From a virus: a stretch of DNA of 64,000 bases. The translations under genes were made by a program, and so were the position numbers. Positions 14,678 to 20,422 of this stretch are shown here, one piece after another (within the stretch, counting starts at the first letter, position 1; each line of letters opens with the position of its first letter). The stretch lies in the IMG/VR virus record IMGVR_UViG_3300042516_004811, positions 62,001 through 126,000 of that record. The stretch is one strand, 5' to 3'. The notes below the pieces were generated by a model. The model worked only from the letters and a program-made list of their open reading frames with translations, did no database searches and had not been told where the DNA came from.

Positions 14678-15475
14678 CTAGCCACTGGTGACGTAAATAA
14701 TGTCACCGTTTGTGCGCTCTCTCCCCCTGCCAAGTGGGTTATTTACTACCAAACCCTTGCTGTACATCACGGACGAGCCCCCACCATCAAGGTTGTAGGC
14801 GGTTTTACAACCCTGAGAAGCGAATAGTTCAGCGAACTCCCCAAGAGTCATGCCCATGCTGTATCCAGGGCTTCTACCATCAACAACTATAAGTACAAAC
14901 TTATTTTTTTCAACCATACAAATCCCTGTTCTTGGATGTCGGCCATTTATAGACCTGCCAGTATCGACCTCGTAATAGTCGTCGATGCCTTCTGGAATTT
15001 GCCATTCATCTATGAGCACTGGCCCGAATGAAAATGAATTTAGGACACCAGCCGCATTAAGTGACTCTACGGATATTTCTTTTTCTTTGTAGATAATCAT
15101 TTCCCCAGATGAAGTTATGGACATCCCATCACGCTTCGGCTTGTTTATGAGGACTTTTCCACCCCTGATAATCACGCCATTATTTCGATATGTAAAGAAA
15201 TCACCATTGATAGCCAGCTCTGCCCCGGCATCTCTTGCCACCTCAGATGTATGACCCCTGGCGACCATTGAACCCATATCTCGCGGGTCTCCAAGCTCCA
15301 CTTCCGCAACATAATAGGTAACGGCTTCTTTGCCGCTACCAACAGACCTCGTTGTAATGGATATTGCTGTTTTATCTTCAATTGTGGTTGAAGTCTGCTG
15401 AATGTCAACACTTTTCGAGCTGCACGATGCAAGCAGAAAACTGAACCCAATAACGATGGTCAATCGCTTATTCAC
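14678..15475 (-). CDS. phosphodiester glycosidase (NAGPA-like) lipoprotein
   Basis: 265 residues. The frame runs into tRNA-Ser upstream, so I choose the GTG at 15475 (AAGGA just before). The lipobox is LLASC. The core matches the NAGPA/DUF2233 phosphodiester glycosidase family: INGDFFTYRNNG, RHPRTGIC, VDGRSPGYSMGMTLGEFAEL, then the hallmark YNLDGGGSSVM and the closing ERTNGDIIYV. The family removes GlcNAc or glycosyl units joined by phosphodiester bonds. On the outside of the host it could trim wall or capsule polymers. Confidence 0.85.
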   Translation of the reverse strand: MNKRLTIVIGFSFLLASCSSKSVDIQQTSTTIEDKTAISITTRSVGSGKEAVTYYVAEVELGDPRDMGSMVARGHTSEVARDAGAELAINGDFFTYRNNGVIIRGGKVLINKPKRDGMSITSSGEMIIYKEKEISVESLNAAGVLNSFSFGPVLIDEWQIPEGIDDYYEVDTGRSINGRHPRTGICMVEKNKFVLIVVDGRSPGYSMGMTLGEFAELFASQGCKTAYNLDGGGSSVMYSKGLVVNNPLGRGRERTNGDIIYVTSG

Positions 15476-15493
15476 AGTGTCATCCTTGTGTAC

Positions 15494-15583
15494 TGGCGGA
15501 AGAGGAGGGATTTGAACCCCCGGTCCGCGCAAACGGACTCCTGTTTTCAAGACAGGTGCATTCGGCCGCTCTGCCACTCTTCC
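15494..15583 (-). tRNA. tRNA-Ser (UGA)
   Basis: A class II tRNA. The acceptor GGAAGAG pairs with CTCTTCC, discriminator G, and CCA is encoded. The anticodon stem is CCTGT/ACAGG with loop CTTGAAA (anticodon TGA). The long variable arm is GTCCG...CGGAC, and the T-arm is GGGGG-TTCAAAT-CCCTC. Confidence 0.93.
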
Positions 15584-15598
15584 AGATTCTTATGTTAG

Positions 15599-15672
15599 TG
15601 GGCCCTGTGGGACTTGAACCCACGACCAACGGATTATGAGTCCGGCGCTCTAACCAACTGAGCTAAGGGCCC
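15599..15672 (-). tRNA. tRNA-Ile2 (CAU, lysidine type) for AUA codons
   Basis: The acceptor GGGCCCT pairs with AGGGCCC. The anticodon loop is CTCATAA (anticodon CAT) and the T-arm GTGGG-TTCAAGT-CCCAC. Several stretches (TTAGCTCAGT, GACTCATAATC, TTGGTCG, GGTTCAAGTCC) closely match my recollection of E. coli tRNA-Ile2 rather than tRNA-Met, so I call it the AUA-reading tRNA that needs TilS modification. Confidence 0.82.
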
Positions 15673-16154
15673 TAGTTTTTGGAAGCTAGTTCACTTATCT
15701 CCTTAAGTGCAATTTTGGGCACAAAATAAGCAGCTGGCCTATTTCCGTGCGTTTGGAGGTAATTGCTATTCTTTGCCTCAAGGCCGGAAATGTATCCCCA
15801 AATTCTGTAAACAGGGCATTTTCCGGTCACCAGAACATAAATATCATCGTCGTAGTCGTCTGGCCTTACTATGAGTTCATATGAGTGCGATGACCTAGTT
15901 CTAACCTGTATTGTTGCTCCGACATCGGCGTCTTTAAACGTGTCAATCCCACCATCCCAGTAAACGTTAAGGAACTTACTAACAGCCATCTCTCCACAGG
16001 CACCTTCGATATGTTCGCTCCATCCCAGCCCTGTAAAACCATGATTATCGGCACTGCCGCGACGTATCGAAGTTAATTGTCGCAAGCGACCGATTTCGGA
16101 TGCCATCGCATATTCGTGCCAGGAAAGTTCAACCTGGATAAATTTATTTGTCAT
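15672..16154 (-). CDS. hypothetical protein, possible nuclease-like fold
   Basis: 160 residues, no signal peptide. The stretch from about residue 50 (EGACGEMAVSKFL) through FKDADVGATIQVRTRSSHSYELIVR has the spacing Glu ... Asp ... Gln/Val-x-hydrophobic seen in PD-(D/E)xK nucleases, but the Lys position is Arg and the family cannot be assigned. It lies between tRNA-Ile2 (the stop shares one base with the tRNA end) and tRNA-Val. Confidence 0.65.
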   Translation of the reverse strand: MTNKFIQVELSWHEYAMASEIGRLRQLTSIRRGSADNHGFTGLGWSEHIEGACGEMAVSKFLNVYWDGGIDTFKDADVGATIQVRTRSSHSYELIVRPDDYDDDIYVLVTGKCPVYRIWGYISGLEAKNSNYLQTHGNRPAAYFVPKIALKEISELASKN

Positions 16155-16157
16155 ATG

Positions 16158-16229
16158 TGGGCGCTGAGGGTCTCGAACCCCCGACCTACTCGGTGTAAAC
16201 GAGTTGCTCTACCGCTGAGCTAAGCGCCC
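16158..16229 (-). tRNA. tRNA-Val (UAC)
   Basis: The acceptor GGGCGCT pairs with AGCGCCC. The D-arm is TAGCTCAGCGGTAGAGC and the anticodon stem ACTCG/CGAGT with loop TTTACAC (anticodon TAC). The T-arm is GGGGG-TTCGAGA-CCCTC. CCA is not encoded. Confidence 0.93.
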
Positions 16230-16239
16230 CGAGTTCTTA

Positions 16240-16542
16240 TTAAAACAAACTATCGTGAGTCTCTGCTATTAATTTGTTTCTTGATGCATGAACCTGGGTC
16301 TTCTGGAATTCCGACTCGGACACCTCAACGAATGTCCACCATTCTTCGGTCATGTTGTTATCTGTTTCCCACGGCCGAGAGTGAATGCGTTCCTTCAGTA
16401 TGAGTCTCTTCTCTACTTGTCTTCCTGGCATTTTTTCTTCGCCATAGTAGATATTCATGTGGTCACCAGCTTGGGGTTTTCTTGTTTGCCATCGCACAAA
16501 AACTGCCTGACCACCATTAAATTCGACCAATTTCATACTCAT
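16240..16542 (-). CDS. hypothetical protein (100 aa)
   Basis: The ATG at 16542 is preceded by GAGGGGAATTA, a good ribosome site. The 100-residue product starts MSMKLVEFNGGQAVFVRW and looks mainly beta in its first half, with a charged helical C-terminus. No recognised family, no membrane segment. Followed 10 bases later by tRNA-Val. Confidence 0.65.
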   Translation of the reverse strand: MSMKLVEFNGGQAVFVRWQTRKPQAGDHMNIYYGEEKMPGRQVEKRLILKERIHSRPWETDNNMTEEWWTFVEVSESEFQKTQVHASRNKLIAETHDSLF

Positions 16543-16598
16543 TAATTCCCCTCAATTTTTATTATGCGACATTGGCTAGTTGACGCGCACGGCAAACT

Positions 16599-16829
16599 TT
16601 ATCTAGGTTTTTGGGAAATTTCAATTCTCGCAATACACCGACCAGGCTCATCGCACACGTATGCGGTTTTGCCATTGTCCAGGCGAATGATGACCATGTA
16701 CTCTCTCGGCCTGTAGTAACCACAAGAGGCGCATTTCGCTGTTTCTAGAAATGCACCAACCGCCCTTAAGCCACCCCACAGGCCGGCGAGTGAAGCAAAG
16801 ATGGCCAAGACAAAAACAGTGTTGCTCAC
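16599..16829 (-). CDS. membrane-anchored protein with zinc-ribbon-like tail
   Basis: 76 residues from a GTG overlapping the preceding stop (GTGA). Residues 4-24 are a membrane segment. Then a CASCGYY pair near residues 33-36 and a second Cys pair (VCDEPGRC near 58-65) form a likely zinc ribbon with a short beta hairpin between. A membrane-tethered zinc ribbon can act as an adaptor. Its function is unknown. Confidence 0.65.
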   Translation of the reverse strand: MSNTVFVLAIFASLAGLWGGLRAVGAFLETAKCASCGYYRPREYMVIIRLDNGKTAYVCDEPGRCIARIEISQKPR

Positions 16830-16987
16830 TTCTTTCCCTTTTCCGAATCGTCAAGGTACTTGACAAGTGCCTCCCTAATAACTGAGCCAGTGGACAATTT
16901 GTTTTTTGCTGCGGCATCCTGAATGCGTTGATTCAGCTCCTCTGAGACATGAAGAACAAGTTTTGTGTATTGTTTGTTATTGGTCAT
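16826..16987 (-). CDS. ribbon-helix-helix (CopG-like) regulator
   Basis: 53 residues starting MTNNKQYTKLVLHVSEEL. The sequence fits a minimal ribbon-helix-helix DNA-binding protein. A short strand (KLVLHVS) comes first, then helix A (EELNQRIQDAAAKNK), a turn with the conserved Ser-Thr-Gly-Ser, and helix B (VIREALVKYLDD). Such proteins bind operators as dimers. It overlaps the next gene by 4 bases. The target operator is unknown; the palindromes at 3004 and 29177 are candidates only by speculation. Confidence 0.75.
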   Translation of the reverse strand: MTNNKQYTKLVLHVSEELNQRIQDAAAKNKLSTGSVIREALVKYLDDSEKGKK

Positions 16988-16997
16988 AATTCCTCAG

Positions 16998-17072
16998 TGC
17001 TGAAGGTGGGATTTGAACCCACGTGTACCCCTACGGTTTCTACACTTTATAAGAGTGAGCCGATACTTCAGC
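16998..17072 (-). tRNA. aberrant tRNA-like element
   Basis: The acceptor GCTGAAG pairs perfectly with CTTCAGC, and the T-arm GTGGG-TTCAAAT-CCCAC is canonical with discriminator A. Between them a normal D-arm cannot be formed. The best anticodon-like hairpin is CACT-CTTATAA-AGTG (would read TAT), followed by a roughly 20-base stretch that can fold on itself (GTGT...ACAC). Length is 75 bases. It is either a degenerate tRNA, a D-armless tRNA, or a tRNA mimic. Identity is left open. Confidence 0.6.
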
Positions 17073-17084
17073 CAAAGCTGATTT

Positions 17085-17414
17085 TTAATTGTCAGCTATG
17101 GCTATTCGTATTCGTTCAATGAGACTGCTTTTCCCATAACCAGTAATAGGAACCCTACCCACGTATGAGCCTTCCTTGATGACGACAAGAGCCGGGATTG
17201 ACTTAATGTCGTACTTAACAGCGAACTCCGGATAATCCTCGATGTTCATTTTGAAGATTGTTACTTCTGATGAAATCTCACCAGAAACTTCTTCCAAGAC
17301 TGGAGCGATTTGCTTACATGGACCACACCATGGAGCCCAAAAATCAACTACTACCGGAGTCTGGGAGGAGCCGACAAGTTCGTCGTAGGTGTCTGGAGTT
17401 AATTCGGTAATCAT
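17085..17414 (-). CDS. thioredoxin
   Basis: 109 residues, the standard thioredoxin length. It has VVVDFWAPWCGPCKQIAP with the CGPC redox pair, the FKMNIEDYPEFAVKYDI loop, and the IKSIPALVVIKEG segment containing the cis-Pro. I take the ATG at 17414; an ATG at 17429 would add five residues. Thioredoxin reduces disulfides and is a reductant for the phage's ribonucleotide reductase, whose C-terminus ends in a Cys pair. Confidence 0.92.
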   Translation of the reverse strand: MITELTPDTYDELVGSSQTPVVVDFWAPWCGPCKQIAPVLEEVSGEISSEVTIFKMNIEDYPEFAVKYDIKSIPALVVIKEGSYVGRVPITGYGKSSLIERIRIAIADN

Positions 17415-17430
17415 GATTTGACTATACATC

Positions 17431-17841
17431 CTAGGCGGGCCAGAAATACGGCATCTCGGGATTTTCGCCCCATCCAAACTGGGAATAATGACTGAAATCT
17501 TTTCTCAGTAGATTTGCACGATGCGATGAGTGGACTCGCTCGTCTCCCCACCAAAAAGGCATATCAGATGCGTCCGGCTCTCCGTAGGAGAGAATCTTTT
17601 CCCGACATGTGTCTTTATACCCCCTTGCTATCCATGCATCACAAATTGCGACACCATAAGCAATTAGGCCGTTAATGTTGTCTGCCCACATCTTTGCCGC
17701 TGGATGATTTTTCCACCCAAGTGACACATCGAGATTGCAGCGAATAAGTTGAAATGTTTCAACTCGCTGTTTGCCGAGACGGGCTCTATCAAGAACCATT
17801 CCAGATTCACAAATATCCGCATAAGGAACGAATGTCTGCAC
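17431..17841 (-). CDS. MSMEG_6728/Pyr_excise-like protein (possible pyrimidine-dimer DNA glycosylase)
   Basis: 136 residues from a GTG at 17841 after GGAGGGGAA. The N-terminus MQTFVPYADICESGMVLDRA plus RLGKQRVETFQLIR, and NHPAAKMWADNINGLIAYGVAICDAW, match the pattern I know from the actinobacterial MSMEG_6728-like family, which resembles phage T4 endonuclease V (pyrimidine-dimer glycosylase). The RHR-type C-terminus is rich in His and Trp (FWWGDERVHSSHRANLLRKD). DNA repair is the likely role, not proven. Confidence 0.7.
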   Translation of the reverse strand: MQTFVPYADICESGMVLDRARLGKQRVETFQLIRCNLDVSLGWKNHPAAKMWADNINGLIAYGVAICDAWIARGYKDTCREKILSYGEPDASDMPFWWGDERVHSSHRANLLRKDFSHYSQFGWGENPEMPYFWPA

Positions 17842-17868
17842 TTCCCCTCCAGAGTGTTAGTAGATGAG

Positions 17869-18315
17869 CTAATCGTATGCTGAGTTTGTCAACATGTCAA
17901 GAACATTTTCTGTCATCAACAGAAAACCGCGAGCTGGATTATCCGCACCACCAAGGTTGCGTTTTGTTGACTCATTAAATAGTGCAGTATTAGCACGGAG
18001 ATATCTTTTTAATCTGGATACAGAGATAATTACAAATGCTCCGTCCGGAGAATATATGTAAACCCACCACTTAGCAGTCGTAATGTTGATTCCGCTAGGA
18101 ACCCATACTTGCTCGCCATCAACTCGCAACCCCCTGGGGTTTTGGTTGGTTTCGACAACCATACGCCCATTTCTGTATCGGTCGCTTTTTACTTCAAAAT
18201 CTCCACCCTCAAGCGAATCAAGGAATCCGGATACAAGAGTTTCCCCCTCTTGTCCGTATGCAAGGTCTGCCCTGAAGTCAAAAGTCCGTGCAGGTATGTC
18301 AAATTCAGCAGCCAC
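17869..18315 (-). CDS. hypothetical protein, possible PD-(D/E)xK nuclease fold
   Basis: 148 residues from a GTG at 18315. The segment GQEGETLVSGFLDSLEGGDFEVKSDRY at about residues 20-47 has Glu near a helix, then Asp-x-Glu-Val-Lys on a strand. This is the core pattern of PD-(D/E)xK nucleases and resolvases. The C-terminal half has a SVSRLKRYL-type segment. Assignment to a specific family is not possible from reading alone. Confidence 0.6.
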   Translation of the reverse strand: MAAEFDIPARTFDFRADLAYGQEGETLVSGFLDSLEGGDFEVKSDRYRNGRMVVETNQNPRGLRVDGEQVWVPSGINITTAKWWVYIYSPDGAFVIISVSRLKRYLRANTALFNESTKRNLGGADNPARGFLLMTENVLDMLTNSAYD

Positions 18316-18343
18316 AGTTAGTACCTTCTTGTTGGGGCTGGAT

Positions 18344-18577
18344 TTACTCTTCGTCGAGCGGACCAGTGGTATTCAGTGTAGCGACGATAGCGCCCGATGC
18401 GTCAAGTGATTCTGATATGTCAGAAAAAACTGAATCGACAATCATCATCGACAGGTCTTCTGCTGAAAGTCTTGCCTCCATGAGGTCGTCCTGACTGCCG
18501 TCACCTTTATCGATAACTTCATAAATTACGTTATAAATACTGTCACTAAGTTTAAGTTTTGCTTCTGGGTTCGGCAT
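18344..18577 (-). CDS. small acidic protein (77 aa)
   Basis: The ATG at 18577 (MPNPEAKLKLSDS) is chosen over an upstream in-frame ATG because the latter would sit inside the divergent ssb promoter. The product is 77 residues, strongly acidic in the middle (DKGDGSQDDLMEAR), helical, with no recognised family. Divergent from ssb. Confidence 0.55.
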   Translation of the reverse strand: MPNPEAKLKLSDSIYNVIYEVIDKGDGSQDDLMEARLSAEDLSMMIVDSVFSDISESLDASGAIVATLNTTGPLDEE

Positions 18578-18579
18578 GG

Positions 18580-18609
18580 TTGACAGCGTACTACATCCGT
18601 GGATATAGT
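18580..18609 (+). promoter_or_regulatory. near-consensus promoter for ssb
   Basis: TTGACA at 18580-18585 is a perfect -35 box and TATAGT at 18604-18609 a five-of-six -10 box, spaced 18 bases. The ssb ATG follows 31 bases after the -10 box. This is the clearest host-type (sigma-70) promoter in the window. Confidence 0.75.
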
Positions 18610-18639
18610 GATGTCCCAACCCGTGAGTTCAGGAGAAAA

Positions 18640-19125
18640 ATGAATACATCACCAATCACTGTCATCGGTAATCTTACCGCTGACCCAGAGGCAACATTCA
18701 CCACTTCAGGCCAGATGAAGCTGACTTTCACAGTCGCCGCTTCTCACATCTGGTACGACAATGATGGTGCCAAGCAGGAAAAGACCAGCTTCTTTAATGT
18801 TGCCGCATGGCGATATGTCGCAGAGAACGCAGCCAAAACCCTCGAAAAGGGAATCGGAGTCATCGTATATGGTCGCCTTGAACAGCGCTCATACGAGGAC
18901 AAGGAAGGCAATAATCGCTCATTCATTGAGCTAGTTGCCGAGGAGGTTGGAATTTCCACCCGTTCAATCGAAGAGGTTACCCGCCGTACCTCTAGTGGAA
19001 ACACGCAGCAGGGCGGTCAGCAGCGCCCACAGGGCAATCAGCAGCGTCGTCAGCGTCCAGCCACCCCGGCTGGCGTTGGTGCCTCAACAATCCCTGGCAT
19101 GGACTCATCAGAAGAGCCCTTCTGA
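18640..19125 (+). CDS. ssb: single-stranded DNA-binding protein
   Basis: 161 residues from the ATG at 18640 with AGGAGAA five bases before. Residues 1-110 form the OB fold (VIGNLTADPEATFTTSGQM, FTVAASHIW, KTSFFNVAAWR, GRLEQRSYEDKEGNNRS). A Gln/Gly/Arg/Pro-rich linker follows, and the acidic tip DSSEEPF at the very end recruits partners, as in bacterial SSB. It coats single-stranded DNA during replication and recombination. Its own promoter and a strong terminator make it a single-gene unit. Confidence 0.95.
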   Translation: MNTSPITVIGNLTADPEATFTTSGQMKLTFTVAASHIWYDNDGAKQEKTSFFNVAAWRYVAENAAKTLEKGIGVIVYGRLEQRSYEDKEGNNRSFIELVAEEVGISTRSIEEVTRRTSSGNTQQGGQQRPQGNQQRRQRPATPAGVGASTIPGMDSSEEPF

Positions 19126-19141
19126 TATAGCCCCCCCCGAA

Positions 19142-19181
19142 GGGGTCCACCGTGGGAAAACCTGCGGTGGACCCCTTTTTT
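19142..19181 (+). terminator. rho-independent terminator after ssb
   Basis: An 11-base-pair stem (GGGGTCCACCG at 19142-19152 with CGGTGGACCCC at 19165-19175), a 12-base loop and a T run. It ends the ssb transcript. Confidence 0.93.
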
Positions 19182-19210
19182 GTGTTCTAAAAATATTTCT
19201 TTGATTGGGG

Positions 19211-19239
19211 TTGTCCCGGTAGGACATACTGGTTACTAT
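19211..19239 (+). promoter_or_regulatory. candidate promoter for the basic small protein
   Basis: TTGTCC (19211-19216) and TACTAT (19234-19239) are spaced 17 bases, each four of six to consensus. They stand between the ssb terminator and the gene at 19285. Confidence 0.4.
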
Positions 19240-19284
19240 GTCAACACCTAAACAAAACACCTACTGAAAAGGGGAGTTATAGAC

Positions 19285-19524
19285 ATGTCTGAATATGACA
19301 AGCTCAAGCAAAAGGGAATGGGTAGAGGAAGGCCTCGCCATACTCCGGAACAAAAGGCAGAATCTCAGGCTAGAAATGCTGTTCGTCAAGAGGCGCGCAG
19401 GAGAGCACACCTGGTTCTAAAGAACAGACACTCGGGTGAGTTCACGGAAATTTATGAGCAGGAACTCAAGGCTCTTGCTTCAGAAAACTCCCCCGCAAAA
19501 AGGACAAAAAGCACTCGTAAGTAG
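19285..19524 (+). CDS. small basic protein, possibly nucleic-acid binding
   Basis: 79 residues, very rich in Lys, Arg and Gln, for example GMGRGRPRHTPEQKAESQAR and VRQEARRRAHLVL. The GRGRPR segment resembles an AT-hook. No hydrophobic core is evident. The strong local terminator upstream and a possible promoter suggest it is expressed as its own unit. DNA binding is inferred from composition only. Confidence 0.65.
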   Translation: MSEYDKLKQKGMGRGRPRHTPEQKAESQARNAVRQEARRRAHLVLKNRHSGEFTEIYEQELKALASENSPAKRTKSTRK

Positions 19525-19546
19525 TTGATTGCGGTGGGGTCGAGTA

Positions 19547-19726
19547 TTACTCGGCCTCATCGCTTTCATTTTCGCTACCACTTTTTTTGGCGAGCCTATT
19601 CTTTGTGTGCTCGTAGATGGCAATCATGTCCATCATCTCTTCGTAGCCTTCACGTCTTTCGGTGTCGCCAATTTCTGCAACATAGTCGAGGTCAGCGTCA
19701 TCTAGACCAATCCATGGAGTTGTCAT
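19547..19726 (-). CDS. small acidic protein (59 aa)
   Basis: 59 residues (MTTPWIGLDDADLDYV...), starting after a good AGGGAGTAGAT ribosome site. Two helices rich in Glu/Asp/Met are followed by a charged tail (KKSGSENESDEAE). It lies 2 bases downstream of the 58-residue gene and is the last gene of the operon that includes the 1210-residue polyprotein. Function unknown. Confidence 0.6.
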   Translation of the reverse strand: MTTPWIGLDDADLDYVAEIGDTERREGYEEMMDMIAIYEHTKNRLAKKSGSENESDEAE

Positions 19727-19728
19727 AT

Positions 19729-19905
19729 CTACTCCCTTTCTCGTCTTCTTGTTCGTTTTATGACTTTTTTCTTTGACTGGCCGTATTCAACTTCTAGCCA
19801 ATCATCAAAGTCTTCATATGCCCCAGGGCTTGACTTTACGTATCTTTCGTACTCGGCTAGTAGCTCGATGTACTCATCATCATCCTGGTCAAACGACCTA
19901 CCCAT
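19729..19905 (-). CDS. small hypothetical protein (58 aa)
   Basis: The chosen ATG at 19905 starts one base after the stop of the upstream gene; a longer frame would overlap it heavily. The 58-residue product has an acidic helical body (DQDDDEYIELLAEYERYVKS) and a highly basic end (KKKVIKRTRRRERE). Not recognised. Confidence 0.55.
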   Translation of the reverse strand: MGRSFDQDDDEYIELLAEYERYVKSSPGAYEDFDDWLEVEYGQSKKKVIKRTRRRERE

Positions 19906-19906
19906 T

Positions 19907-20401
19907 TTAACTTCTCGCATTCCTTCCGGCAGTCTCTGCTGCTTCTGTATTTCTAACAAACTGTTCGCCTCTACGGCTGCCAAGAATTTTTTTACGATTT
20001 GTGGCTCTTCGTTGTGCTGGGGTAAGCCTAGACCATGCCTTAGCAGGGAGGTATCTCCTCGTCCCACCTTTTCTGATAGCTGGCTTATTATCTGATGTCG
20101 TCCATCTTTCTTTTGTCCACTTTTTTAGCGAACGCTGATTCTTTCCCAGCTTGCCCCTGTATCCGCCACCAGCTTTTCTGTATTCCATTGCGAGCATCTG
20201 TGCTTTTCTGGCTGACCATTGCCCTGGTTTGCCACCTTTAGACCCAGCCATAATTCTTTTTTTCAGACGTTCACGCAATTCTGGCTTTGTGTATGTCATG
20301 TTTGCGGCTTTAACCAGAATTTCTGGAGCTTCATTAACGAACGAGTCGATACTTTCCTCAACCCATGCCGCTGATTCGCCTACTGATTTAAATTCTCTCA
20401 T
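19907..20401 (-). CDS. DUF5872-like protein
   Basis: 164 residues. From about residue 36 the sequence follows the pattern I know from uncharacterised phage DUF5872 proteins: YTKPELRERLKKRIMAGSKG, GKPGQWSARKAQML, RSLKKWTKERW, RKGGTRRYLPAKAW, TPAQRRATNRKKI. It is strongly basic throughout and probably binds DNA or coats something acidic. It is directly downstream of the 1210-residue polyprotein, so I suspect a virion-associated role. Confidence 0.75.
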   Translation of the reverse strand: MREFKSVGESAAWVEESIDSFVNEAPEILVKAANMTYTKPELRERLKKRIMAGSKGGKPGQWSARKAQMLAMEYRKAGGGYRGKLGKNQRSLKKWTKERWTTSDNKPAIRKGGTRRYLPAKAWSRLTPAQRRATNRKKILGSRRGEQFVRNTEAAETAGRNARS

Positions 20402-20422
20402 TTGTATTTCCTCTGTATTTTA

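Noticed and set aside
15599-15672. tRNA-Met identity for the CAT anticodon
   Set aside because: D-arm, anticodon flanks and T-arm match tRNA-Ile2 much better than elongator or initiator tRNA-Met.
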